Of a stretch of DNA of 64,000 nucleotides, positions 1 to 13,817 are shown in pieces. The notes beneath the pieces are model-generated. The model was not told where the DNA came from. It saw only the letters and a program-made list of their open reading frames with translations, and searched no databases. The stretch comes from Lethocerus indicus (lineage: Eukaryota > Arthropoda > Insecta > Hemiptera > Belostomatidae), in the NCBI GenBank assembly GCA_019843655.1, contig JACDQD010000005.1, positions 7,467,575 to 7,531,574 on the forward strand, given 5' to 3'. A program made the position numbers and the translations under genes. The stretch's first letter is position 1; the number at the start of each line of letters is the position of its first letter.

Positions 1-495
1 CTCTTCTCACTTAAGTAAGAATCAGACCCACCACAATAATAATGGCACTTCAATAACAAACCACAGATAAGTAAGTGTACGCTTTATTAATAAGGTGTTA
101 CTTAGCTGAAATATGGCAAACGATATGAGAGACTTGATCTTTTTAAGAATTCCTCGGTCAATATGAATGTAAGAAAAATATATGAAACAGATTTTAACAC
201 AGAAATTTGTTTGTACTTTATTTGACTGATGGATGCATTTAAGAAAAATATTGGGTAAAGATTCAGCACTTTCAGCCAAAAAAGTATTAAACAATTGCAT
301 GATGAAACATTCCTAGGGGTGGTACATGACCCTTCCTAGTGATCTAATAAGTTTCACTACAAACAAAGACTATACAGATAATTTATGACATTCCAAGTGG
401 AAGAAAGAATTGAATATCCAGAAATTGTGCAAAGAATAATAAATATATTATACACTAGATATTAAAGCACACAAAGTTAAATGCAATAACAGTAC

Positions 496-3400
496 CTTCA
501 ACATCTGGATTTAAATAGTTCTTGACTTCCTGAAGGATGAACATGATTTCATCTTCTGTCGGTTTAGGATGGTGTGTCACCTCACATGGCATATCAGTTG
601 TACCAGCTATTGTCTGTTTCTGCCAAGGCAAGAAGAATATCACGCGGCCATCGGAAGTGGCAGGGTCCAACAATCCCATCTGATCTGGGCTAATCAATCA
701 AGGCATTAAAAATATAAGTTTATGAGTAATTCAAATAATATTCCCCCTCATTGCAGATAACAACAAAGTGAAATATTATGATTCCAGCATATTGAGCCAA
801 GCTGCCTGCTATTAATTGCTTTTTTTTATTAAGTTCACTGCTGTTTAAGATAACACAGGAGTGAATATTGGATATTTTAAATCATAACTTACCTACATCT
901 ATCAAGTCATCTATAGAGTTTTAAAAAAAATATGACAGTATGAATGCACTTTTTTCAATCAGAAGAACGTCTGTATCCAGAAAACATTATTACCATGAAT
1001 AATCAGTAAAACAACCGCCCATAAAATGTTAGGATAAAAATGATAAATGCCTCTATAATTCATATAATTAAATACACAAAAAGAATATTTTAAAATACAA
1101 GAAAATAATATCAAGGGCAATGATGAACAATGTATCATTTAAAAAAGTTGATAGTGACTCACCTGTAATAGCCAGGAAGCACAATGTGAACTCCTGAGCT
1201 CGGTGAACATATCTCTTTTACAGAGGGGTCATCCATTTTACGAATAGAATCCGTGTATGGTCCAGTTGCATTAATTATACATTTGGCTGTCACATTCCAT
1301 TCCTTTCCTGGGAAGGGAATTCAGTATATTATAAAATAATACTAATAAACACTTTAAATTATTAAAATGTTTAATTAAGTAAAGTATAAACAAGTTCTTA
1401 AATTTACTTGTGACTTGAAGCAGTTGTGAAACAATCAACCTGAATTTCTAATATCAATATGAATCCTACATCAGTAAGAATTCTAATATTAAATTAAAGT
1501 GAAAATTTGAATGACTCTAGTACAATAATATTGTCATAATATTAATAATATATAATTTATTTAATGCTTCTCAAACAGATAAGTATTCTGCCGTTTTCTT
1601 ACTTATACTCTTGTATTCTAAACCTCCATATTAACTGATAATTTGAAACATTGAAATACACTGAACAATTAAATAATGAAAGATTATGAATTAAATATTA
1701 TTTCAGCAAATACCATATTATGTCAAAATATATAGCCTAAGATCTAGACATGCTTCAGTCAAACAATGGACAGAACTTTTTGCACAAACAATTCACATTC
1801 AAAATTCACACTGTAAAAGTGTTTCAATTTAGTTATGTATTAATGAATGGTTTTTGATAAAACTATTTGCATTTTTTTGTTTCCAATATCTAAATGACAA
1901 AGAAAATAAATCTTATCTATCTATCTAGTGTGGGACTATTTTTATAAAGTAATTCAGAGAGCTAATGAAGGCATTACAGTACAATTTTAAAATTATAAAA
2001 AATATAACACGGCAAATATCATTTAATTTAAATATAAATATATACCCGATAATTCATCTCTAAGCCTGGCACCGGAACAATTACCCTTGTCATCTTTAAA
2101 AAGGTTGACAACTTTAACATGGTTGGCAACAGTAGCTCCATGACGGGTTGCAGTTAAGGCAATTGACAAACACATTCTTGCATCATCCTGTTGGCCTGAG
2201 AATGATTATTTTTATTAAAAATCAAATATGATGATTTTAATTATATTACGGAATGTGGCCATAGCAAAATATAGTGAAATCATACTGTAAACAATAAAAA
2301 ATTTAGGAATAATTTAGAAAATAGTGAAAAGCATTTATGATCATATGGATAAACAAATATGATGTCATCTATCTCATGTCATCTATGTACATGAGAGTAA
2401 AATTAAGAAGCACTAACATTTTCTTCAAATACATTTTATTTGTTCTAATATATTTAAGCTATTTAGCTTAAGGCATTTAAACAAAACAGTTCAAATGTTC
2501 TCATTACATGTTAAAAAGGAATCTTAAAAAATCCTAAAAAAAGTTGGCCACTCTTAACACCCTGTATGTGTTTAATCACTGAACTTAGAAAAAATACAAT
2601 TAAAAAAGACTAATACTTTTCAAATATTGACACATTTTATTAACTTAGAAAATTGTATAAAAATTGGCTACTCTTGTGTTTCATTATTTAGTTAAATAAA
2701 TATTACCACTAGACTGGTATAATTAGTTTAAAAAGAAAATTAAAGGACTACTCCTTCCTAAGGTAAAGTTAACATTTTGAACTAAATTAAACACTAAGTT
2801 AACACAACTCCCAAACACATACAAAGTAGTACTATAAAAGAAGGAAAAAAGATAAATTTACCATCATAGTAAACAATAGCTCCACAAAGCTTGTCACCTC
2901 GAAGCATGGGGAACAATTCAAGTGCATCTGCTTTGCTCAGATAATAAGAACTCTTAACAGTTTTTGAACCTGCCACAAAATCGTATGCTTTTATACCCAC
3001 CCAATAATAAGGGACTTGCCACCATCTGAAAAAAATAACAGTTGGAAGATATAGGTTTACTTCATAAAATTGTTACTTTTATTTTATATCATTTCATATA
3101 AAATGTTCTAACACAATTTATCTTTTTAGGATAACAATAATATTACTTCAGGCAATGTCATCGAAATATATTTAAAATCATTACAAAACATTATCTGAAC
3201 TCTTGTTAATGAAAAATTTAAAAATTAACTACACATAAAAACTAAAATTTGAGATAACATAATAAACATTTTTTCATGCCTTTTTCTGTCTGACAGACAA
3301 AATGTTATAAATCTAAGGTTAAAAAAAATCTCACTTGTATACAGGTAACATGATTGGCAGAGGATGAGTGAGGTGAGGTGCTGACTGTAGCATGGTAGCC

Positions 3401-5477
3401 CTCTCATGCAGTGCCTCTTTCACCATTCGATATTGTTCCAAATCAAAATTCATTATCGCTTTCTGCAAGTAGCGCACACCACCGTGAATCAGCTTTGTGC
3501 TTCGACTGCTTGTGCCAGATGCAAAATCATCGAGTTCAACCAAAGCTGTTTTCAGACCTGTAATATTTTTGACAATGGATAACTAATAGTACAGAAATAT
3601 AGAAAATATAATATAAAATAATAATTACATTTTACTCTTTTTTCTTATAATATTAAAGAAATATCCATTAATTTATTTACTGTGGTATTTATATTAATGA
3701 GACTTCAGGTAGAAAGTATGAACCAATAGATGGATTATTTGTTTTCACCAAACAACCACCTTAATTATTTATATTATCTTTCAAAATATAGTATATATTT
3801 GACAAAAACACATATTTAAAAAAGTGAATTATTTAAAAAGCAGCACATATTCATTTATATTATTATCCATAATAAACGTTGTTTTACATCTTAATAAATG
3901 TTTTGAGTAATACTAACTATAAATATATTTGAATTTAAGCAATTTAAACATCTGTAAATATCAAGTACTAACAAATAAAAACAAACATGCCAAATTAATT
4001 ACTGGATTAAAATTACTTGCTTGAGTTCTTTTTCTTTATATTTATAATTCTACTATTCTAATAATTTTGTTTGTCTTATTGATAGACTGCTTTTTTAGAA
4101 ACTATAAAGTGGCACTCTAGAGTTTATCACTATTGAAGTCCAAAACAAATTAGGCAAAATGATACTTTTTGAGAAAAAAATTGAGAACAGGTATAAGAAT
4201 TAACAAATGTGTTTACCCCTAGTTGCAGCATCCAGGGCGCAACCAGCTCCTGTAGCACCACCGCCAATGATAAGCACATCAAAGCTTTCATTCTGCAATG
4301 ATTTGATCTGTTCATCTCTGGGTGGCAGTGGCCGTTTGGCCCTAGGCCGTTTTGGAGTTGCAGCGTACACACGTTTGGCCTACACAAATGAGAATTCAAA
4401 GCACATGTTAACAATATCTTGGAAAGTACCAGTAATAACACACAGAATCGAACAAGAGCACAGAAAAACAAATTTGGACAAAATCAAGTCCCAACCATCT
4501 CCTCCAACACCAACCATCCAATATTCCTAAAAAAATTCAAGTTCATTTTCATCTTTAATCAAAAAATACAACACGGGTTTCAGTCAAACAGTTAACTGAC
4601 AAGGAACTATAAAGGAAACAATTTTTTGCTTCAACCTTGTACCATATCAAGGATTCTATTAACTGGAGAAACCAGCATCTGATATTCAATGTCATTGCTT
4701 TCATAAGGTCTTGTTTATAACTAAACAAGGTCAATAAAACGGGTGCAACAACCATTTCATCAATTCGTTCATTAATCTCACATTTAAAAAAATAATAGTT
4801 ACACATTCTCATTTTGTAATACCATATTAATGGTAGCATTGTTACAGAGTAAAACCTAGTAATGTAAAACTATTTTAAATATTTGTTTTGTCATTTTTAT
4901 TTCTGGTCTGATTGTATTATTTTCCTTATTTTGCCATCTTTATTAAATGAGTTTAACATTGATCTTGGCTCTATTTTCAATAGATACTTTTAAAATAAGT
5001 CCAAACTGAAATAATGTATCTGCAACAGGAAAATTAGTAATGAAAGCTGAGAATAACAGAAAAATTAAAAAAATAAACAGCTTTAATGTGTGATACATAT
5101 ACAAGTTTGAATTAGAAAGATAAAAACTAAGATAAATGCATATTTAAATTGTATAATATTTTATTTTGTAATGTAAATTCCATTGAACCAACTTTTATCC
5201 AACTGTAGTGGGATACTTACAATTAAATTAGTAGAAATTGGTATTGTATGTTATGTTCAAAAGAATACCAGAAATGGTGCAGAAAATCATGATAAAATGT
5301 TAACAACTCTAAACTCAACTTAAGTTGGCCTAAGTTGAACTATATTTTGTTGGTGTAATAAGTCAAAATTCAATTACTTACAAATGGTCTGTCACCAGTG
5401 AGTATCCATGATGTAAAATATGCACCAACAGCACAGGCTGTGCCTCCCATTACAATACCCCTCATTCTTGTTGTCAT
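496..5477 (-). CDS. Gpo1: Mitochondrial glycerol-3-phosphate dehydrogenase (FAD-dependent), 5' part
   Basis: Inner-membrane flavoenzyme that oxidises glycerol-3-phosphate to DHAP and passes electrons to ubiquinone (glycerophosphate shuttle). Seven coding exons are read on the minus strand: 5382-5477 (ATG at 5477), 4217-4379, 3335-3557, 2862-3025, 2046-2195, 1163-1307 and 496-689. All have GT-AG borders and compatible phases, and give about 378 residues. Seen: a hydrophobic N-terminus, the FAD dinucleotide motif IIGGGATGAG across the exon 4217-4379, then SSRSTKLIHGGVRYL, WWQVPYYWVGIKAYDF, SGVHIVLPGYY and LLDPATSDGRVIFFLPW, all characteristic of the GPD2 family. The C-terminal half, including the calcium-binding EF-hands known in the family, would lie beyond base 1. 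The first coding exon has an acceptor just before it (exon start 5483), so a non-coding 5' exon must lie upstream. Identification is very secure; the exact UTR is unknown. Confidence 0.95.
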
Positions 5478-5483
5478 ATTTAC

Positions 5484-7807
5484 CTAAAATAGTATAAATA
5501 ATTTCTTCATAAAATGATAATTAAAATCAACTAATATATATGTAATTCTAAATAAAAATATTAAACATAAAAATTACAGTGTTTTAAATATGGTAGACTA
5601 TTAATCAGCTAAAGCAATTATAAAACACATAACACTCAATTAGAATAATGTGTATTTCATTAAGTGGATAGTAATCTCTTTATGATGATAAAATTGTTAA
5701 GTAAATAAACAAGGTAATGAGCACAAGGTTCTTGGTATCAAAAAGATAAAACATGCATATATTTTTTTATCTATGTACACTATTTATTGAGCAAATTAAA
5801 AATTACTGAAGAATTACAACAAAAAATTACAAGCCGTGTCATTATATTCATAATTATCTTTATTTAGAAAGAATGAATTTTTTCATCTAACAACTGATAA
5901 AAATTAGTAAGCAGGAATGGTTGCTATGATCTATGAAAACTTAAACAGTTTTGAATCAAAAAATTAAAATACCGTAACAATCAAACAGATTGTAACTATA
6001 GTATTTTATTAGTTAGTAGCAAGAACTCTGGATATGGTTCTTAAACACAATTACTTTTAACAAGGGTGTGGGCTTTAAGGGTGGTTACAATAGACATGAC
6101 ACATATGACTAAGTTTTGGCGATGAAAAATGTTTTCCTATGTACAATACCAGAGTAGTATGATCTATATTAAGTGCAATAATTTGACACATTTATTCAAT
6201 ATTTTCAATCATAATACATAAAATCTATTTACTAGAATTAATAAAACGGAAATTATTTTTAAATTTGAGATATTTTCTAATGATAATCTTATGCGATAAA
6301 AAAGAGTTTCCCATTAGATTTTAGAGAATTTAATTTTATGTGAGCGATAATCACAAAAAGCTAATGACAACAGCTATTTCATAGAATTTATATAGAACAA
6401 TAGGTTCTGGTAATAAGCAGAAATAATTTTGTCATAAAGTTATTGGCAAAATAAAAACTTTAATACAATACACAAATGGTAAAATATATATGGAAAAATA
6501 TGGTAACCATTATGATACATTACCCTGGAGTAGTCAGTGCACTGTTGAGAAATATCTCACCTGATGTGGATGGTGTTAGTCACACTATTAACTAACACTA
6601 TGACCTACTTGAAAAAGGACAACCTTGAAAAGTGAACCGATGAGCGACGCCCGGCTAAGGCTATTTTGAAATTTCTGCAACCGGCCCGTCAAGACAATGT
6701 ACTTTTGCCCGGTCGGTTTGCCAATTTCTTTACGGTAATTGGGTGAGAAATTTTCCAGAACGACCCAAATAAACAATGGCCAAGGGTGGGGGAGTGGAAT
6801 AAAACCTAAATTTAGAACGAAACGTCTAATAATGGATCTTCAGTTGAGCGACCTATGGCCCCGATCCACCGGCGACTCCGCGCCAACAATGACAGCGCCC
6901 CATCGCGAATACGGAATCCACATTTGGTGAATTTCGATAACCTGAAACGAATATATTCCATTTTCGGTTTCCAGGATGTCGACCGTCCGCCTTATTCAGA
7001 CTGGGGTCGCGTTCCCTAACTGTGCTAATATTAAACGGCGTGTCGTTCACGACCGAACGAAGAACATTTTTTTCAAGTACAGTACTATTTAATAAAACCG
7101 AAATATACAGAAATATTTTTATTTTTACTTTTACCAGGCAATAGCGGATCAAGAATCTGTAACGCCATTTTCAACCTAAAGATGACTGAATAACATGTAA
7201 TCCCCCATTAAATTAGTATGCAAATGGTATTGAGAAACTTTGTCCTCTTCCTACAATTCATTCCATTTTATTTACTCATTTTAGAAACATCGCATACACG
7301 CATTTTTAGTGAACCATTCTTCACAGCAATTTAGTAAACGTACCGTTCAAATGGTAGATCCGTTCAACCAAATGAACGATTTTACACGCCTCTACATTGG
7401 TATTCAAACATGAACTCGTTGTCCAATTATATGATTTTAATATGCACTTTTTTAATATTACCACTTTTTTATGGATTTTAAGGCAACAAATTGGATGGTT
7501 AAGGAGTATAAACAATATATGTAATGGTTCTGTTTGAAGTGCATGACTTAAAAATATGGAATTTATAAATCTACCGAAGAATAAATTTAAATATCTTCCA
7601 AAATACGTAATCCAAATTGGAGACTGGAAAACTTTAGTATTATATGTAATAGGACTATCCAACGTCCTAAAAATATAAACGGCCATAACTTCATAAAACA
7701 GATGACTTTACCGTTAATGGTTTGTTGAGTAAGGTTATGAATGTGGTCCTTGTAGTCATTCCATTTTAGAAGTGATTATTAACATTTACATTTGTACCTA
7801 GAGTGAT
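5484..7807. other. 5' flank of Gpo1 and spacer to protein C10
   Basis: No convincing coding exon was found. The Gpo1 5' non-coding exon and its promoter should be here. A CpG-richer, less AT-biased patch at about 6640-7030 stands out from its surroundings and is the best candidate for the Gpo1 transcription start. Short open frames in it do not resemble any family I know. Confidence 0.4.
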
Positions 7808-7822
7808 ATGAAACATTTGACC

Positions 7823-9145
7823 ATGAGTGATTTTACCTCGTTTACTACAGAAACTGCCAAAGGTAGGTGTTAATTGAAATATTCCGATTTTTTGGACAAT
7901 AATTGAATCGGAATTTGGCAAATTCAATACCTGTACATTTTATTTTATATCATTAATTTCTTGCCATGTTTGAGATTGAATGAAAAAGTATGCTGCTCAG
8001 TGTGGGACTGCTGTATTTAATATATTTACGTATAACTTGGGAATGTATAAATGGTGTGAGAAGTTGACATGCCCTAGATTATTTATTTGTTATTTACTGT
8101 GCTTAAAACTATTTGCACACTACTATACTATTTGTTTCTCTACTTACGTGTTAAGAAACTAACCATTTGAAATTACTTTTGGCAGCTGCACTGGGGGATA
8201 TCCTGGAAGCTCTGGACAGTGATGAATATGCACCAAAATTAAATGAAGCCAAAGCCAGTGCAGGTAATGATATGCTCAAAATGATGCAGTACGTTTTCCC
8301 AGCAATAATTCAAATAGAGATGGAAGTCATCAAGAAGTATGGTTTCACAGACAACCGGGAAGGTGATTTTTTTACTGATTTTGATTTATTTTTATGTATC
8401 CTTTAAACCTTATACCCTCTGCGAGCATAGTGGATGCTAGGCTCAGATCTCACCAAAAGTGTGTTATATATGTTACTAATAAATTTATCAAGTAATTACA
8501 CAGGTGATATGTTATTATATTGTTGGGGTGGTCAAAATAAATAATGATGCATGCATTGTAATATAAATCTGTGTATTATTTTTACACCATACTTTTGTTC
8601 CTACTATTCAAGTCATGAGGACATTAATGCCAGACATTTGAATTTTGTGCCACCAATGATTACTCATAATTTATATTCAATCTTACAATACATATAATTT
8701 GTATTATACATATAATCAATAATAAAAGTGATACAATTTATGATAGGGAGATATTAAAATTCTGCATTAAAATTTTGTACACGTGTATAAATCTAAACTG
8801 GCTAGAATAAACTTAGAGGTATTGATGGTGCCCCAATGATAAGAAGAGGCCTTGTATGTTCTTAAATGCCTCAAAGGTTTAGTGTTTTTAAGCTCACCTC
8901 GGAGTGTGCTCATTGCTCATATTTGTGGTCAGTATTTTTGCTCATAATATATGATTAAATTGATTTAAAACAAAATTTTGTGATATAATAAAACGCCGTA
9001 TTAATCTGTGAGTGCAGGTATCATACAGTTCACGCATTTAATAGTCGCCCTAGAACGCGAGGATCCGCTGGTCGCCGAGCTTCACAGTCAAGTGCGAGCT
9101 CACTACCTGCCGCCAGTCACTATGGCGACGGATGTCTCCCTTTGA
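7823..9145 (+). CDS. C12orf57: Protein C10 homologue (C12orf57/GRCC10 family)
   Basis: Small conserved metazoan protein of unclear biochemical role. Human C12orf57 (protein C10) is 126 aa and is linked to brain development. Three exons join cleanly: 7823-7862 (phase 1 end), 8186-8362 and 9018-9145, stopping at TGA 9143-9145. This gives 114 aa. An in-frame upstream ATG at 7808 would give 119 aa. The family signature is read across exons 2 and 3: ND.LKMMQYVFPAIIQIEMEVIKKYGF followed by QFTHLIVALEREDP and YLPPVT near the C-terminus. Exon 3 is GC-rich, unlike the introns. The gene is divergent from Gpo1, so the two may share the 6.6-7.8 kb promoter region. The choice between the two ATGs is open. 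Confidence 0.9.
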
Positions 9146-9919
9146 CAGCATGACCAACCTCACCACCACCATCACCATCCTCGCCACCTCCAGCCCTCGA
9201 CCTCTAATTCTCTAGGGCCACCGCCTTAATTTCATATCCTTTTTTAAACACAACATTCCTCTATCAATTTAATTTGCCTCAATCATGTGCATATTAATAC
9301 CTAACAGTTTTTGGCAATTGATTGCTACTATTCTAAAGATGTTTTTAAAATACTATCTATAAACTATGAAAAGTTTATGTTTTTCATTTTTTTGATATAT
9401 ATACATAAAATATATACCAAACTTTTCAGTTCATTGATATTCAACAAAATACAATATTTGGTATTTATATATATTTTTCTATTTATTTTGATAATTAACA
9501 TTAGAATAATGTAATCCCTTTAGTTCATTAAATATTCAGTAGATCAATGTTCATAAAATTGAGTGGACTTTTAGTTTTTAGTCGTGGACTAATCAAAAAT
9601 TGTATACTGTTTTTTTAAAGGTATAATGCTCTTGCAGCTGCTATTACTGTTAACAGTTACCTCTCCTTCTTCATCTCGTATTGTGTTTAACTGAAGTAAC
9701 ATTCTAAACATGAGATAGCTTATATATGAATATTAAGGCTATATATGCATATATGTCAGTGGTATCCATTTTATTATGTTTATCACATATGCAATACACT
9801 ATATAAATATATTTTTTATATATTGAAATAAACAGTAAAATGGTTGTTAGCTGAATAGAAAATCATGATCAATATTTTAACATTCAAAGTACTGGTCATG
9901 ATGCTGAATAAAATTTGTT

Positions 9920-9970
<51 letters not shown>

Positions 9971-10535
9971 ATAATGTATGTATAATATTTAGTGCAATTG
10001 CAACCTGTGTGTATTGTGCATGAAGGAAATGTTCTACAATTTAAAACTGTCCCAGAGGACAGGTGTAAATGACACTTTGTTATGATGAATATAAATTTTA
10101 TTTCATTATATGCAGATTATAGATAATTTTTACAAATGATAAAAAGGTGTATGTTGTAGATTACAGTGGACAACAAGTTACATCGTATTCTTATTTTGAG
10201 TTCCTTTAATTTAGTACTAGTGTGGAGCCTATTATTGTAAATGTAAGTAACAATTTGGCTCAGTAGTTAAACCATAAGAGCCTAATAATAAAAAAAGGGC
10301 ACCATTCCAGTTTCTTTAGTTATTTTTTTATAATTTATTTATTTTATACATTAAGTATCTTTTAATTTCAGTTTAGATAGTAATAATTTAATATGCACAT
10401 TTTAATACCTGTACTACTGAAGAAATGTATTTTATATGAAATAAATAACATTAGCAATTTAAAAATGTTTTTATTTTATTTATTGATATTCAAGGATCAA
10501 ATGAAACACCTAAATTTTGAAGTGTTATAAAATAA
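9146..10535. other. Intergenic spacer, AT-rich
   Basis: 3' flank of protein C10 and 3' flank of RpS18. It contains a long TA dinucleotide run; otherwise no gene, RNA or repeat structure was recognised. Confidence 0.5.
9922..9967. repeat. (TA)n microsatellite
   Basis: Uninterrupted alternating AT of about 46 bp. Confidence 0.97.
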
Positions 10536-10541
10536 TTTATT
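10536..10541 (-). terminator. Polyadenylation signal of RpS18
   Basis: AATAAA on the minus strand about 40 nt past the RpS18 stop codon. Such a short 3' UTR is normal for ribosomal protein mRNAs. Confidence 0.75.
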
Positions 10542-10580
10542 GGCAAAGATGACAAAGCCAAAACATAACAATTGTGAGAT

Positions 10581-12927
10581 TTACTTCTTCTTGGAGACAC
10601 CAACAGTTCTTCCTCTCCTACCAGTTGTCTTGGTGTGCTGACCACGTACTCTCAAACTGAAATTTAACCAAAATAATATTAATGTATATCGTCTACAAAT
10701 TAAATTATTATACTATATGACAGTTAAGCAAAATATATTAATTTCTGAAATCTATAATTTGTACGGTTATAAGATCATTATAAAAGTTCTGAAGTCTGAA
10801 ATCATGAATGTTACAAACGATATTGATATAGCTGTATTATATATTTTTTTAATAATTAAGGGAAAATGAATGTAATCTTCCAGGCATACTAACACTAGAA
10901 AAAACTAACTTATAGAAATAAATAATATTTGAATGTTAATATGCACATATGCATTCATATACAGGAATGAATTCACTTTTTAATGACTTTATTGACAAGT
11001 CATGTGAATAAAAATATTAATTAACAACACAACAGGAATAACATAACATGTGGACCAAGTAATACACCAATACACAGAAAATTATGCCAAAAAAATGCTT
11101 TCATTCTGCACACAAGAGGTATATTTTGCATCTGAAATAGGTGAAACATGTTGTTGTTGTGTGCTTTTACTTAAATGAAACATGTTTCAAATGTCTGCTA
11201 TAAATCGTATCAATATGTTGCTGAAAATAAAATTATAAAAATACATTAATGGTAACAAAAATGAGCAATGGACTTACCCCCAGTAGTGTCTCATACCACG
11301 ATGTGCCCTGATCTTCTTCAATCTCTCAAGATCTTCACGCAATTTGCTGTCCAAATTCGATGAGGTGAGCTAAATAAACAAGATGAACAACAATTTATAT
11401 CAATGAGAACTGAAATATGAAATAATGTAAATCAATGAGAAACATAGATAGAAAAGAAGATAAATGAGTTTAGGAATCATGTTTAAAAGAAAATATTTAA
11501 TACAGACCTGGGTATATTTGCCATCTACAATATCTTTCTGTCTGTTCAAAAACCAATCAGGAATTTTGTACTGCCTTGGGTAAGTGATGATTGTTACAAT
11601 CTTCTCTACCTACAAAATACCAATATGAAATTGATATAACTAAATTTGCATAATAATAAATTAACGATAGGGTCTAGTTTTAATCAAAACTTGGTTAATA
11701 ATTACATGATCATCTTGTGTATTTGCAATTATAAATTAAGTAATCCTGAAAATACATTTCTAAAAGGTTTAACATTTCAAGATAATGTAATGGTTAAGGA
11801 GAAGTAATTATGTTAAGAATAAATAAATAAATAATACCACAATAATATATATGTAATGTATGTATGAGTTTGTATCTCTAGGTCACCTCTTTTTGTTCTT
11901 TTTTTTCTTATTTTACACACAACATATCCACATCATGAGCACATGGACTTGAATCCTTCCTTAAAGTAAGCACTAATACTACAGCTGCATCACAAGCAAG
12001 TGTAATTTTAATACGCTAAAAAACTAAGATTTTTCAAAGAAATCTACATGCTATGCCATTACATTGATTAAAATGTACCCTGTGACCAGGATCAGGTTAA
12101 ATTACTATAAACAACTGTGAGCACAATGCATGTTTATTTAATATAGCTTGAATAGCAGACTAATCAAAAAATTATCTTCCATGTGAGTCTTAAACAGATA
12201 CAAGCTTTTTCTCTACTATATACACTGTATAGGGCATATACAACAGGAAATATGTTTGTCATATTCCTATAAAAGATCCTTTGATCGAAGAGTATGGAGC
12301 AGACTCCAAACAGCTCAGTCTAAGGATTCCAAAGCAAGGAAATAAGTATATACACACACTTATTAATTTTAAATGATTCATGTTCTGTGCCAAATATCTT
12401 ATTATTGAACCACCCAGTTAATAAATGTGGATAAATTGGCAGTTAGGTAGGTTCTATATGTTACCTCTTCTTCGGACAGTTCACCAGCCCTTTTGTCAAG
12501 ATCGACATCAGCTTTCTTCAGAACGATGTTAGAATACCTCCTACCGACACCTTTGATGGCTGTCAAGGCAAACATTACTTTCCGTTTGCCGTCAATGTTT
12601 GTCCCCATGATACGGAGAATGTGCTGAAACTTTTCTGGGATGACTAACGCCTGAAATCAAATAAGAGCGTTAGCGACATTAAATCTCGGACTCGAGTACA
12701 AATTTCCCACAGTTAAAATGATCCGACGGTTCCAGTGGAAATAACCAAATCCATCGGGTCGTACACGCAACTATAACCTACACGGTACGCGTTACTAGAA
12801 CCGTATTTATTCCATAACTAAATCTTATATGGAGACATTTAATTCTGCTACACTAGTATAAAACTTCAGACCCGGTAAATATTAAAAGATGAGAAAGATA
12901 AAATTGGAAACACCATCGACTCACCAT
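10581..12927 (-). CDS. RpS18: Small ribosomal subunit protein uS13 (RpS18)
   Basis: Component of the 40S head, contacting the 60S subunit and P-site tRNA. Five coding exons on the minus strand: 12925-12927 (only the ATG), 12465-12650, 11508-11609, 11278-11369 and 10581-10656. They total 459 nt and encode 152 aa, the exact length of the eukaryotic family. Seen: [55 protein letters not shown], and the basic C-terminal tail [20 protein letters not shown]. All borders are GT-AG. The initiation codon alone in exon 1, followed immediately by a GTGAGT donor, is a common arrangement in ribosomal protein genes and couples the start to the 5' regulatory intron. A pyrimidine tract just upstream supports a TOP-type mRNA. 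Confidence 0.98.
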
Positions 12928-12952
12928 GTTTCAATTGAAGCTACAACAACTG

Positions 12953-12966
12953 AAAAGGGGAAGGAA
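12953..12966 (-). promoter_or_regulatory. Candidate 5' TOP pyrimidine tract of RpS18
   Basis: On the minus strand an unbroken run of C and T lies about 26-39 nt before the RpS18 ATG. Ribosomal protein transcripts typically start at a C within such a tract (TOR-dependent translation). The exact start site is inferred, not seen. Confidence 0.6.
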
Positions 12967-12969
12967 ACC

Positions 12970-13817
12970 GACTGTTCCACAAGCCTCGCCTTTCATACAG
13001 ATGGCAGTGATCCAACATAACATGCGCTTTCTTCTTCCATTGAGTAAAACATTTATATATTCTTTTAAATTAAAGCATGCTAAAAATAAATGATATATTC
13101 TTCGAGTTTTCGTTTTTATATTTCATACAAATAAAATCTTTGTTATGAACGATGTAATTTATATTTGAAATAAAAATGCGACATATTTATAAATTTGTCT
13201 TTAAGGTATACGCATAAGTGTTGTATCTTCTAGTATAAAATAATAGATAAATGGTAGGTTTTATATTTCCTGTGAAAATAAGCAGTCATTAAAAATGTGT
13301 ATAATATGTTTCAGCAAAAGTTATTTCAGTCTAAATTTCTAAAAGAACCTTTCAGTAGGTAAGTCACTCTTTTTTACGTATAATTCTAAGTAATATCGAG
13401 GAATCGTTTTCTATTTTAATTCCAATACAGTATTTCAATCAAGTTTGAATAAAATCAATCTGCGGCCACATAGTGATAAAGGGCAATTCGTATCATTCTA
13501 GCTGAAAGTAAAACTACTGCATATTAACTGTTTTAGAAAACACGTAAAAAAGTAGAGTAGATCGATTGAAGTTAGTGATATTTGAAGCAAGATATAAGAT
13601 TAATAAGTAAAAATAGTTCGACTTCGATACGTAAAATTAATGACAGTAAATATTTCAATGCTATACTCCAGTCCAGTAGGCCTTTTCCAGAAATTATTCT
13701 AGTGTAACCAACCGCTTTTTCGATTATAATTAAAATCTAATAAAACGGATGTACAGAATTTTATTCTCCTCAATAGCTTCAATGAAAACATTCCGGATAC
13801 AAATCGCGCGATCAATT
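12970..13817. other. Spacer between RpS18 and the VAP-family gene
   Basis: AT-rich. It holds the RpS18 promoter at its left end and the 3' UTR of the VAP gene at its right. No other gene or repeat was recognised. Confidence 0.5.
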
